A DNA stretch of 37,233 nt from Chloroflexota bacterium (GTDB lineage: Bacteria > Chloroflexota > Dormibacteria > CF-121). A program made the position numbers and the translations under genes. How positions within the stretch are numbered: the first letter of the stretch is position 1; each line of letters opens with the position of its first letter. This document shows, piece after piece, positions 29,259 to 36,406 of the stretch. The notes beneath the pieces were generated by a model. It made no database searches. It saw nothing but the letters and a program-made list of their open reading frames with translations, and had not been told where the DNA came from. The stretch lies in contig VBHO01000146.1 of assembly GCA_005882045.1 (NCBI GenBank), positions 1 through 37,233 on the forward strand, written 5' to 3'.

Positions 29259-30125
29259 TCATCCCGCCATCGCCAGCGGCTCTTGCCCAGCGGGGTAGTT
29301 GACCTTGGCGCTGAAGCGATAGCCGACACCACGCTTGGTTTGGATGTAGACCGGTTTGCTGGGGTTGGGCTCGATCTTGCTGCGTAGGCGCGAGATGTGC
29401 ACCCGCAGCCCCTCTTCGTAGGCTTCCTCGTCACCGGCCCATGCCTTGGCCAGCAGGGTCTCGTTGGTGACGACGCGGCCGGCGTTGCGGACGAGGAGGA
29501 AGAGCAGCTTGGACTCGGTTGGCGTCAGGGTAACCTGCTGGCCCTTGACGCGAGCCCAGTGCTGCACGAAGTTGATCTGCAGATCCTGATCGATGACGAC
29601 TTCCGGCTGCTCGACGCCGGCGGACTCGCCGTAGCGGCGCAGCACGCGCTGCACGCGGGCGACGAGCTCGTCCTTTTCAAACGGTTTGACGATGTAATCC
29701 TCGGCGTACATCTGGAGGCCCTCGACCTTGCTCACGACGGCCGCGACCGCGCTCAGGATGACGATCGGGACATCGAGGTGGCTCTTGATGCGGCGGCACA
29801 GTTCGAAGCCGTCCATCTCCGGCATCATCAGGTCGACGACGACCAGGTGCGGAATTCCCTCGTGGAGTTTGCGCAGCGCTTCGGGACCACTACCGGCGGT
29901 CATGACCTCGTAGCCGGCGTGCTCGAGGATCCGCTTGAGGATCTCGCGCGCCATCGCATCGTCGTCGACGATCAGAATCCGGTACCGGTTGACGATGTTA
30001 AACCCCTCTCTTCCGGCGGCCAGTGCACGTCGCGCTGCCGACCGGCCACCATGGATTTGGACCTGCGGCTGCTGGCTCAGGTCCGACTGGAGAGCCGGCA
30101 AAGGTATATGGCCCTCGTCATGCAT
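29259..30125 (-). CDS. OmpR/PhoB-family response regulator
   Basis: A receiver followed by a winged helix. Receiver: RILIVDDDAMARE, phospho-Asp in VVVDLMMPEMDGFE, Thr position Ser in VILSAVAAVV, Lys in YIVKPFEK. The C-terminal DNA-binding domain has LTPTESKLLFLLVRNAGRV, VHISRLRSKIEP and the wing TKRGVGYRF. From ATG 30125 it has 288 residues, but the first 43 are unlike any receiver and homology begins only at about codon 45. No ATG, GTG or TTG exists near there (TTG at 30101 at best); GAGAGGGG sits 6 bases before an ATC at 29996. The true start is therefore open. It is a plausible transcriptional output of the adjacent kinase cluster. Confidence 0.9.
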   Translation of the reverse strand: MHDEGHIPLPALQSDLSQQPQVQIHGGRSAARRALAAGREGFNIVNRYRILIVDDDAMAREILKRILEHAGYEVMTAGSGPEALRKLHEGIPHLVVVDLMMPEMDGFELCRRIKSHLDVPIVILSAVAAVVSKVEGLQMYAEDYIVKPFEKDELVARVQRVLRRYGESAGVEQPEVVIDQDLQINFVQHWARVKGQQVTLTPTESKLLFLLVRNAGRVVTNETLLAKAWAGDEEAYEEGLRVHISRLRSKIEPNPSKPVYIQTKRGVGYRFSAKVNYPAGQEPLAMAG

Positions 30126-30146
30126 TTCCTTACGATTCCTCTTTAC

Positions 30147-30180
30147 GATGTGATGACTCTTGTCGCGTCAGGGTCACATC
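30147..30180. repeat. Inverted repeat upstream of the OmpR-type regulator
   Basis: GATGTGA (30147-30153) and TCACATC (30174-30180) are perfect 7-base inverted arms 20 bp apart, 22 bp upstream of ATG 30125. It could be an operator (autoregulation) or an RNA stem in the leader. Confidence 0.45.
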
Positions 30181-30267
30181 AGAAGCGGCCTGGCCCGGAC
30201 TCGGTCTCACCTTAGAGAGGCTGGCTTACGGCGCTTGTTACAGACTCGTGCTGGGACGCGCCGGGCG

Positions 30268-30323
30268 AAAAAAAGGGCGCGAGCGGTGCCTCTCGCGCCC
30301 CCGTAGGGCAAGCCTATGGGGAG
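30268..30323 (-). terminator. Two consecutive hairpins ending in seven Ts on the minus strand
   Basis: Read on the minus strand, a first stem (CCCC..TAGG with CCTA..GGGG, about 30321-30299) is followed by a 9-bp GC stem (30300-30292 with 30283-30275), an 8-base loop and seven Ts (30274-30268). This is a strong intrinsic terminator with no minus-strand gene ending nearby, 143 bp before ATG 30125 of the regulator. Confidence 0.7.
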
Positions 30324-30373
30324 CACAGTGAACATGAATCGGTCGGTCGGCCCATCCGCGCGGTCCGAGCGAC

Positions 30374-30379
30374 TAAAAT
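30374..30379 (+). promoter_or_regulatory. -10 box of the tRNA-Leu gene
   Basis: TAAAAT lies 12 bases before the mature tRNA 5' end, placing the start of transcription near 30386. The -35 region is GC-rich and not convincing. Confidence 0.5.
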
Positions 30380-30391
30380 GCTCCTCGCCTC

Positions 30392-30475
30392 GCCCGGGTG
30401 GTGAAACTGGTAGACACGCAGCTTTGAGGGGGCTGTGAGCGCAAGCTTGTAAGGGTTCAAATCCCTTCCCGGGCA
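30392..30475 (+). tRNA. tRNA-Leu, anticodon GAG
   Basis: An 84-nt class II tRNA. The 7-bp acceptor stem GCCCGGG pairs with CCCGGGC and the discriminator is A; no CCA is encoded. D arm: GGTGAAACTGGTAGACAC. The anticodon arm CAGCT-TTGAGGG-GGCTG gives anticodon GAG (reads CUC/CUU). A long variable arm (TGTGAGCGCAAGCTTGT region) and the T arm AGGGTTCAAATCCCT complete it. The variable arm and the D arm are of leucine type. It is not a selenocysteine tRNA: the acceptor stem is 7 bp and the anticodon is not TCA. Confidence 0.96.
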
Positions 30476-30489
30476 GAGCTCTTACCCAC

Positions 30490-31002
30490 GTGAGCCTGAG
30501 CACCCTCTACCTGCGGCTGCGCTACCGGCGGCACGGTTTCGGTCCGGGCTTTGAGGGACCGTGGCGGCTCCGCATCCGCGGCCCCGGCCGGGTCACCTTT
30601 GGCCGCAACGTCCGGGTGCGCAACGGCTCCGGTCGCACCGCGCTCCTGACCTTCGCGTCGGATGCCCGGATCGACATCGGGGATCGGGTGGAAATCGACG
30701 GCGCCGGGCTGATGGCGGCCAGCGTCATCGAGGTGGGCGACGACGCCATCCTCGGGCCGTGCCTGGTGGTCGACACCGATTTTCACGCCGTCGGTCCCAC
30801 CCGACGACAGGAGGGCGCGCCTGGTACTCGACGGCCCATCCGCATCGGACCCACCGCCTGGGTCCAGGGGAAGGCCACCATCCTCAAAGGGGTATCGGTG
30901 GGGGAGGGGGCCGTCGTTCGCTGGGGTGCGCTGGTCGCCGCGGACGTCGCGCCGGGCGCGGTCGTCGTGGGGAATCCGGCAGTAGAAGTGCGCGAGCGCT
31001 AG
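30490..31002 (+). CDS. Hexapeptide-repeat acyltransferase (left-handed beta-helix)
   Basis: A 170-residue LbetaH-type acetyltransferase-like protein with imperfect hexapeptide turns: VTFGRNVRVRNG, ARIDIGDRVEIDGAG, SVIEVGDDAILGPCLVV, then PIRIGPTAWVQGKATILKGV and VSVGEGAVVRWGALVAADV, ending GAVVVGNPAVEV. The histidine in DTDFHAVG is the likely catalytic base. Such proteins acetylate sugars or surface polysaccharides. The GTG at 30490 lies 15 bases after the tRNA, so the gene may share its promoter. It ends 10 bp before the convergent Flp pilin gene. Confidence 0.87.
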   Translation: MSLSTLYLRLRYRRHGFGPGFEGPWRLRIRGPGRVTFGRNVRVRNGSGRTALLTFASDARIDIGDRVEIDGAGLMAASVIEVGDDAILGPCLVVDTDFHAVGPTRRQEGAPGTRRPIRIGPTAWVQGKATILKGVSVGEGAVVRWGALVAADVAPGAVVVGNPAVEVRER

Positions 31003-31012
31003 CGAGCGAGGC

Positions 31013-31201
31013 TCAGGCGCCGACGACGGCGCCCTGGATGTTGCAGTAGGTGTTGCGCACCTGGTTGCCCAGGACGATCAGGGTCACAAGGATGACGATG
31101 ACCACCAGGCACATGATCAGCGAGTACTCGACCAGCGCCTGGCCGCGTTCGCTCTCCCAGCCCATAAGAGCCCGGATCCGGGACGCGAGGATGGTGATCA
31201 T
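31013..31201 (-). CDS. Flp-family type IVb pilin
   Basis: A 62-residue prepilin. A basic leader (ILASRIRALMGWESERG) is followed by the processing site and hydrophobic helix G-QALVEYSLIMCLVVIVILV, with the diagnostic Glu at position 5 of the mature protein (QALVE) and Tyr next to it. The TadV-type peptidase would cleave after Gly. No tad assembly genes are in view. ATG 31201; TATAAC (31255-31250, minus) would give a leader of about 40 nt. The two microprotein genes lie upstream on the same strand. Confidence 0.9.
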   Translation of the reverse strand: MITILASRIRALMGWESERGQALVEYSLIMCLVVIVILVTLIVLGNQVRNTYCNIQGAVVGA

Positions 31202-31348
31202 TGCTTGCTCTTACTCGGCCTGGCGATCGCCGCCTTTCGAGTATGAGGGTTATAACGAGGGACCGGCCACCGAACAGACGCGTCGTGCCACGATCGTGTC
31301 GAGATTGTGACCGATGCCGGCGACTCGGTCGGAGGCCGATCGAATCGG

Positions 31349-31489
31349 CTAACGGGCGCTCGAACGTTGGACGAGGTAGGTGACGACCGCCAGGTACTCT
31401 TCCGAGTCGGCGGATCCCACCCAGCGGGTATCCTCGTTGGTGCGGCCGAAGAGGGCGAAGAGTTCGCTCAAGGTCAGCTTTTCAGACAT
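31349..31489 (-). CDS. 46-residue microprotein, paralogue of the gene at 31557
   Basis: Too short for usual gene finders. From ATG 31489 it reads MSEKLTLSELFALFGR, then EDTRWVGSADSEEYLAVV and a tail YLVQRSSAR. Over 42 aligned residues about 31 match the neighbour at 31557, including ALFGR, EDTRWV, SAD and EYLAVV. Conservation of protein sequence between two copies strongly supports translation. It is helical, without signal or membrane segment. An extended -10 (TGTTATATT) precedes it, giving a short leader. No family is recognised; association with the Flp pilin downstream (147 bp) is only positional. Confidence 0.82.
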   Translation of the reverse strand: MSEKLTLSELFALFGRTNEDTRWVGSADSEEYLAVVTYLVQRSSAR

Positions 31490-31509
31490 TTGATACCTAA
31501 CCGGTAGCT

Positions 31510-31518
31510 AATATAACA
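31510..31518 (-). promoter_or_regulatory. Extended -10 promoter of the 46-residue microprotein gene
   Basis: TGTTATATT on the minus strand (TG-n-TATATT) lies in an unusually AT-rich patch, 20 bases before the ATG at 31489. No strong -35 is needed for this promoter type. Confidence 0.55.
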
Positions 31519-31556
31519 CACATACTATCACAAGAGAGAGGCCGGGGAAAGAGGGG

Positions 31557-31706
31557 TTATCGGGCGTTGTTCCGCTGAACTAGATAAAGGACAACGGCCA
31601 GGTATTCTTGCGAATCCGCCGAGGCGACCCAACGGGTGTCCTCCGAATGGCGGCCGAATAGGGTGAAAACGTCCGACATTGTGAGTCGCTGGGGTTCGTC
31701 CAACAT
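31557..31706 (-). CDS. 49-residue microprotein, paralogue of the gene at 31349
   Basis: From ATG 31706 it reads MLDEPQRLTMSDVFTLFGR, then SEDTRWVASADSQEYLAVV and YLVQRNNAR. Alignment with its neighbour starts two residues after the ATG of that copy, which supports this start over the longer open frame (to 31811) or ATG 31679. No clear ribosome site is visible. The two genes are separated by 67 bp holding a promoter, so each copy may be regulated independently. It is divergent from the zinc metallopeptidase gene across a perfect palindrome. Function unknown. Confidence 0.8.
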   Translation of the reverse strand: MLDEPQRLTMSDVFTLFGRHSEDTRWVASADSQEYLAVVLYLVQRNNAR

Positions 31707-31762
31707 GTTTTCTGGGGCACCCGGGCCCCGATGAGGGTGAAACGACCCGCCTCGCGGGATCC

Positions 31763-31779
31763 TTTCACGCAGCGTGAAA
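31763..31779. promoter_or_regulatory. Perfect palindrome TTTCACGC-A-GCGTGAAA, candidate operator
   Basis: Two 8-base arms around one base lie in the 140-bp divergent gap between the microprotein gene and the metallopeptidase gene. A related half-site (GGTGAAAC) occurs at 31736-31743. The form is typical of a dimeric repressor site; the regulator is unknown. Confidence 0.6.
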
Positions 31780-31846
31780 AGATGGGCACGGCCCGGCAGC
31801 GGTTCATCCACGAAGCTGCGGGGTTGCCGACGGGGAGGCGGATCAG

Positions 31847-32566
31847 ATGTTCTTGTACTGGAATTGGGGCTACTTTCTGTACGTCGCGCTGCCCATCATG
31901 GTGCTGGGCTTCATTGCGAGCAGCTGGGTCAAGCGCACCTACCAGCGCTACTCCCAGGTTCGCAACGCCAACGGTCTCAGCGGTGTCGACGTCGCCCGTC
32001 GCATCCTGAGCGGCGCCGGTCTGAGCGATGTCACGATCCAGGTGATCGACGGCGAGCTGAGTGACAACTACGACCCCCGCACCAAGACCCTGAATCTCTC
32101 ACGAGACGTCGCCACCGGCACATCCGTGGCGGCGGAGGCGGTGGTCGCCCACGAGATCGGCCATGCGCTGCAAGATCACCAGGGTTTTTTCGCGATGCGG
32201 CTTCGTTCCGGGCTGGTGCCCGCCGCGAACCTGGGCTCGCAGGCCGGTCCGTTGATCGTGATCGCGGGTCTCCTCCTGTCGGTCTTCACCGGAAGCGTCT
32301 TCGGCTTCTACGTTGCCGTGGCCGGGTTGCTCCTTTTCGCGGCGGTCGTCCTCTTCCAACTGATCACAACGCCCGTCGAACTCGACGCGAGTCGCCGCGC
32401 GCTGCGCTTACTCGCCGAGAACGGCGTCATCTATCCCGAGGAACAGCAGGGGGCGCGACGGATGCTACGCGCAGCGGCCTTCACCTACTGGGTAGCACTG
32501 TTCGGCGCCGTCCTGACCTTGCTCTACTACGCCTCACTCGTTTTCGGAAATCGCCGTAGCGACTGA
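31847..32566 (+). CDS. YugP-family membrane zinc metallopeptidase
   Basis: A 239-residue membrane protease. The N-terminal helix (YFLYVALPIMVLGFIASSWV) is followed by a domain with the zinc motif VVAHEIGHALQDH (HEIGH). Two further helices (PLIVIAGLLLSVFTGSVFG, YVAVAGLLLFAAVVLFQLI) lead to the third zinc-ligand region PVELDASRRAL, and a last helix follows. This order is standard for the family. GGGGAGG lies about 7 bases before ATG 31847. It is the first of five forward genes; the rlmN reading frame is open across its 3' end. Confidence 0.92.
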   Translation: MFLYWNWGYFLYVALPIMVLGFIASSWVKRTYQRYSQVRNANGLSGVDVARRILSGAGLSDVTIQVIDGELSDNYDPRTKTLNLSRDVATGTSVAAEAVVAHEIGHALQDHQGFFAMRLRSGLVPAANLGSQAGPLIVIAGLLLSVFTGSVFGFYVAVAGLLLFAAVVLFQLITTPVELDASRRALRLLAENGVIYPEEQQGARRMLRAAAFTYWVALFGAVLTLLYYASLVFGNRRSD

Positions 32567-32690
32567 GCGCGCGGCGTTCGCCACGGCCGACCCGGCGGAG
32601 ATTCGTGCTCGGCTCGCCGGCGAAGCACCCTACCGCGTTGACCAGGCCCAGCAGTGGTTCTGGCAACGGCTGGCCCCGTCGTTCAGTGCC

Positions 32691-33635
32691 ATGCGCACCC
32701 TGTCGCCGTCGGCGCGCCGGCAGCTCGACGATTCGTTTGCCTTCAGCACGGTGACGCCCCACCTAAAACGGCAAGCCGATCACGGCCAGACTGTGAAATA
32801 CCTCTTCAAGCTGGGCGATGACCGGACCATCGAAACCGTCGTCATGCACTACGACGCGACGGCTCGTTCGCGGGCGCGAACGACCATCTGCGTCAGCTCG
32901 CAGGTGGGGTGTCCCATCGGTTGCAGCTTTTGCGCTACCGGGCAATCGGGCTTCGATCGAAACCTCAGCGAAGCCGAGATCGTCGACCAGTTCCTCGCAG
33001 CCAGCCGCGACCTCGGTGACAAACAGCGCGCGCTGACCAATGTCGTCTTCATGGGAATGGGCGAGCCGATGAACAACTACGCCGCGGTCGTTGGCGCGAT
33101 TCGCCGTTGGGCTCAAAAAGACACGCTCAACTTCAGCCCGCGACGGGTCACGGTATCGACCATCGGGCTGGTGCCCTTCATCGAGCGCCTCAGCGCCGAG
33201 GGGCTCCCGGTCAACCTGGCGGTCTCCCTGCATGCGCCCGACGACGAGCTGCGCAGCAGCATGATTCCGGTCAACCGCAAGTACCCGATCGCCGCCATCG
33301 TCGCGGCGGCGCGAGCGCACGCGGAGCGGACCGGCCGGCGCACCAGCTATGAGTACGTCTTATTGCAGGGTGTCAACGACAGCGTCGAGCAGGCTCGGCG
33401 GCTGACCAGCGTGATCGGTCACCGCCTCACGCATGTCAACCTGATTCCGATGAACCCGATCGACGGCAGCCCGCTCTCGCCACCATCGAAGGCACGCGCG
33501 CAAGCCTTCCAGTCCGTCTTGCAGGCAGCGGGTATCTCGACCACCATCCGCGCCACGCGCGGCCTGGATATCGACGCCGCGTGTGGCCAACTGCGAGCCC
33601 GGCAGCTGCAGCCGACCGCGACGTCACCCGGCTGA
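32691..33635 (+). CDS. rlmN: 23S rRNA (adenine-2503-C2)-methyltransferase RlmN; N terminus probably extends upstream
   Basis: Radical-SAM enzyme methylating A2503 of 23S rRNA (and some tRNAs). Seen: the cluster motif C-x3-C-x2-C in GCPIGCSFCATGQSGF, the first methyl-carrying Cys in ICVSSQ, VFMGMGEPMNNY, LAVSLHAP, and the second catalytic Cys in DIDAACGQL. ATG 32691 is the first ordinary start but gives 314 residues. The frame is open upstream to 32517 and encodes family-like N-terminal sequence (DPAEIRARLAGEAPYRVDQA, then QWFWQRLAPSFSAM). No ATG, GTG or TTG lies in that part (ATC at 32550 is the nearest). The true start is therefore unresolved. Confidence 0.93.
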   Translation: MRTLSPSARRQLDDSFAFSTVTPHLKRQADHGQTVKYLFKLGDDRTIETVVMHYDATARSRARTTICVSSQVGCPIGCSFCATGQSGFDRNLSEAEIVDQFLAASRDLGDKQRALTNVVFMGMGEPMNNYAAVVGAIRRWAQKDTLNFSPRRVTVSTIGLVPFIERLSAEGLPVNLAVSLHAPDDELRSSMIPVNRKYPIAAIVAAARAHAERTGRRTSYEYVLLQGVNDSVEQARRLTSVIGHRLTHVNLIPMNPIDGSPLSPPSKARAQAFQSVLQAAGISTTIRATRGLDIDAACGQLRARQLQPTATSPG

Positions 33636-34144
33636 TGCGCCGGCCGCTCGCCGGCGTCTTCTTCGACGCGGGTAACACGCTCCTGGTCGAGGAGCCGGGC
33701 AAGCATCTGTGGGAGATGGCGATGACCCCGATTCCGGATGTCTTCGAGGTGTTGACGGCACTCAAGACGCGTTACCGCCTCGGCGTCATCTCCAACACGG
33801 TGGGATCGGGTGATGCTGAGCTGGCCGACGCCCTCGAAAAGGCGGGGATCCTCGGGCTGATCGACGCCATGGTCACCTCGCGGGATTTCGGAAAGGCGAA
33901 GCCCGACCCCGCGATCTACGTCGAGGGCGCCCGGCGTTTGGGCGTTCCCCTGGACGAGACCGTGATGGTCGGCGACCGGCTTGATACCGACGTCGCAGGC
34001 GCCCTGAACGCCGGCATTGCCGGGGTCTGGCTGCGCCATCCCGGAGCCATCCCGATCCCCGGCATCGAGCCCACCCACGTCATCGACCGCCTTGGCGAGT
34101 TACCGGGGTGGCTTGACGCCACCTACGTCCCCGATCGCCAATGA
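33635..34144 (+). CDS. HAD-superfamily hydrolase
   Basis: A 169-residue haloacid-dehalogenase-like phosphatase with motif I VFFDAGNTLL, where the second Asp of DxD is replaced by Gly-Asn as in several subfamilies. Motif II is GVISNT, motif III contains the Lys in GKAKPDPAIY, and motif IV is VGDRLDTDVAGALNAG. The short cap is typical of phosphoglycolate or pyrophosphatase-like members. ATG 33635 overlaps the rlmN stop (TGATG), so the two are translationally coupled. The substrate is unknown. Confidence 0.88.
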   Translation: MRRPLAGVFFDAGNTLLVEEPGKHLWEMAMTPIPDVFEVLTALKTRYRLGVISNTVGSGDAELADALEKAGILGLIDAMVTSRDFGKAKPDPAIYVEGARRLGVPLDETVMVGDRLDTDVAGALNAGIAGVWLRHPGAIPIPGIEPTHVIDRLGELPGWLDATYVPDRQ

Positions 34145-34166
34145 AGGAACGGCGTCCGGGCGCCGA

Positions 34167-34172
34167 TATACT
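34167..34172 (+). promoter_or_regulatory. -10 box of the LppX-like lipoprotein gene
   Basis: TATACT lies 12 bases before ATG 34185, in the 40-bp gap after the HAD gene. It would give a leader of a few bases. No clear -35 is seen. Confidence 0.45.
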
Positions 34173-34184
34173 CAAAGAATCCCG

Positions 34185-35030
34185 ATGAAACGAGCCGTCG
34201 CCGCCGCCCTGTTGACCATGCTGGCGCTGGCCGCCTGCGCTTCGCCGCTGGCCAAGGCGGAAACCCCCCAGCAGGCCCTCGACGCCGCGGCGCAGCGCGC
34301 CAGCCAGCTCAAATCGGCCAAGTTCGACCTCCAGGGCAGCGTCAAGATGACGTTCCCCGCCCAGCTGGGCGCGATGCTTGGGCAGAGCGGCGCCGGCGCG
34401 GGGTCGATCTCGCTCGACATGACCGGCACCGGCGAGGCGCAGTTCCCCGACCGCTATCACGCGGTGATCAACGCCAAGATGTCCGGAATGTCCATCGCCA
34501 CCGAAGTGGTCGTCGCCAACGGCAAGGCCTATGTGAAAAATCCGCTCAGCGGCAAGTGGCAGGTCTCGGACACGAGCGGCATTACCAGCCAGTTCAGCCA
34601 GCCCGACCCGCTCTCGTACGAGCAGCTGCTCAAGAACGTGAAATCGATCAAAAACCTGGGCGACACCACGGTCGACGGCACCGCGGTGCATCACTACCAA
34701 CTGGTCCCCGACAAGGACAAACTGCTCGCCGCCATGGACAAGGCCGCCGTCAAGAACCCACAGGCGCTGGCGGCGATCAAGCAAGTACTCGACAGCGGCA
34801 CCATGACGGTCGAGGTCTGGTTCGGCAAGGACGATCACCTGGTCCGTCGCGTCTCCACCGACGCCGACTACACCATCGACCTCAACCAGCTGCTGGGCTC
34901 GCTGGGGGTGCCGTCGGCAGGCAGCAGCCAGATGCCCGCCGGATCCAGCATCCACGCGACGGCCCACGTGGTCCTCAACTACCACGACTTCGACGCGCCG
35001 GTGACGATCAGCATCCCGACCGTCTCCTAG
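34185..35030 (+). CDS. LppX/LprG-like lipoprotein
   Basis: A 281-residue lipoprotein. The signal peptide MKRAVAAALLTMLALAAC has lipobox L-A-A-C (Cys18). The mature part has the LolA/LppX-type single-sheet fold: SAKFDLQGSVKMTF, GTGEAQFPDRYHAVI, VVVANGKAYVKNP, VDGTAVHHYQLVPD, MTVEVWFGKDDHLVRRV and a final strand VVLNYHDFDAPVTISIP. Relatives carry lipids or glycolipids across the envelope or act as general lipoproteins (DUF6612 type). The stop overlaps the rpe GTG by 1 bp (TAGTG). Confidence 0.87.
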   Translation: MKRAVAAALLTMLALAACASPLAKAETPQQALDAAAQRASQLKSAKFDLQGSVKMTFPAQLGAMLGQSGAGAGSISLDMTGTGEAQFPDRYHAVINAKMSGMSIATEVVVANGKAYVKNPLSGKWQVSDTSGITSQFSQPDPLSYEQLLKNVKSIKNLGDTTVDGTAVHHYQLVPDKDKLLAAMDKAAVKNPQALAAIKQVLDSGTMTVEVWFGKDDHLVRRVSTDADYTIDLNQLLGSLGVPSAGSSQMPAGSSIHATAHVVLNYHDFDAPVTISIPTVS

Positions 35031-35671
35031 TGCTGATCGCGCCCTCGCTGCTATCGGCCGACTTCAGCCGGTTGGGAGAGGAAGTGGCCGCCCTCGAACA
35101 GGCCGGTGCCGACTGGGTGCACTTCGACGTGATGGACGGGCATTTCGTTCCGCCGATCACCATCGGGCCGCGGACGGTCGAGCACTGCCGGCGCTACGCG
35201 AAGCTGCCCTTTGACGTTCACCTGATGATCGAGAACCCGGAGCGCAGCATCGACGCCTTCCGCGACGCGGGCGCCAACACCATTTCGGTCCACGTCGAGG
35301 CGACCCGGCATATTCATCGGGCCCTGGAGAGCATTCGGAAGGCCGGAATGCGACCGGGCGTTTGCCTCAACCCCGGCAGCCCGCTGGTGCTGGTCGAGCC
35401 GGTGCTGAAAGACGCCGACCTGCTGGTCGTGATGTGCGTCAACCCCGGGTGGGGCGGCCAAAAGTACATCGAGGGCAGCCCGGAGCGCATCAAGGCGGCG
35501 CGAGCGCTACGCGACCGGCTCAACCCCAAATTGGAGATCGAGGTCGACGGTGGCGTCAACGCGGAGACCGGCCGGCAGTCGACCCAGAGTGGGGCCACGG
35601 TGCTGGTCGCCGGGAGCTTCGTCTTCGGTCACCCGCAGGGCGCCAAGGCCGCGATCGACCAGCTCCGGTAG
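35030..35671 (+). CDS. rpe: Ribulose-phosphate 3-epimerase
   Basis: A 213-residue TIM-barrel enzyme of the pentose phosphate pathway interconverting ribulose-5-P and xylulose-5-P. All metal and catalytic motifs are present: APSLLSADFSRLGEE, WVHFDVMDGHFVP with the metal-binding H and catalytic D, DVHLMIENPE, the catalytic-loop segment VMCVNPGWGGQKYI and EVDGGVN. The GTG start shares one base with the lipoprotein stop. It is near rpmB, as in many genomes. It ends 3 bp before the convergent AIM24-like gene. Confidence 0.97.
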   Translation: MLIAPSLLSADFSRLGEEVAALEQAGADWVHFDVMDGHFVPPITIGPRTVEHCRRYAKLPFDVHLMIENPERSIDAFRDAGANTISVHVEATRHIHRALESIRKAGMRPGVCLNPGSPLVLVEPVLKDADLLVVMCVNPGWGGQKYIEGSPERIKAARALRDRLNPKLEIEVDGGVNAETGRQSTQSGATVLVAGSFVFGHPQGAKAAIDQLR

Positions 35672-35674
35672 GCG

Positions 35675-36376
35675 CTACTCGCTGGTTGGCATGTGCAGGT
35701 ACATCGACTGGATGCCGACGCGGCCCGGACCGGTGAAACGGTTCCAGATCATGTTGCCGCCGCCGCCGAAGATGCCGGTCTTTAGTCCGAACATCTGCAC
35801 ATCCATGCGCACCGTCTCATCCCGGTAGACCCAGCCACCGGGCTCGATGTCGATCTGCTCGTTTTGCGCCAGCTCTTTCTCGAAGACGTTGCCGTAGCCA
35901 TGCAGCCAGAGCACGCCCTCCTGCTGTGACGCGCTGAAGCGGTCCACGAAGAAGCCGGTGGAGCCCAACAGCATGTTGCTGACGCCCTTGACCCGATTGA
36001 AGGTGTAGTCGAGGTTGCCGGTTGCCGCCAGGAATTGGTGTTCGCGAACTAACACGGCCTTGCCCGGCATCAGGTGGAGGGGGAAGAGGTGACCGGCGCC
36101 GTCGCGTGAAAAGGCGACCTCCCCCGGGCCCTGGGCTTCGGTCAAGAAGATCGGCATGCCCGCCACCATCCGTTTGAACGCGCCCTTCATCGCTCGAATG
36201 CCGATGTTGAGCTGCGGGTCTTTCCAGAGCACCACGTGATGCTCGAAGTAGATGGGCACTGTGCCGTCCAGCCAGGTATGCAGGACCGGCACCAGCTCGC
36301 CGTCGATCCGATAGCGGATTCCGGGGGCCTGGCCTTCCTCGAGCTTGGTCGGTAGGGGCTGGGGTGGCTTCTGCAT
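35675..36376 (-). CDS. AIM24 family protein
   Basis: A 233-residue beta-rich protein of the AIM24/TIGR00266-type family (trimeric TRAP-like beta-prism). Markers are LVREHQFLAATGNLDY, the GLFFDRFS-like GFFVDRFSASQQ, VLWLHGYGNVFEKEL and the ending FGGGGNMIWNRFTGPGRVGI. Members are widespread; the yeast one affects mitochondrial membrane organisation, while the bacterial role is unknown. ATG 36376 is preceded by AGGAG at 7 bases. It is divergent from the following membrane-protein gene. Confidence 0.9.
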   Translation of the reverse strand: MQKPPQPLPTKLEEGQAPGIRYRIDGELVPVLHTWLDGTVPIYFEHHVVLWKDPQLNIGIRAMKGAFKRMVAGMPIFLTEAQGPGEVAFSRDGAGHLFPLHLMPGKAVLVREHQFLAATGNLDYTFNRVKGVSNMLLGSTGFFVDRFSASQQEGVLWLHGYGNVFEKELAQNEQIDIEPGGWVYRDETVRMDVQMFGLKTGIFGGGGNMIWNRFTGPGRVGIQSMYLHMPTSE

Positions 36377-36406
36377 TTGGTTCTCCTCTTTTCGGCGGTG
36401 CCGTAA

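Noticed and set aside
30392-30475. Possible selenocysteine tRNA, given the selenoprotein nearby
   Set aside because: The acceptor stem is 7 bp and the anticodon is GAG; it is a normal leucine tRNA.
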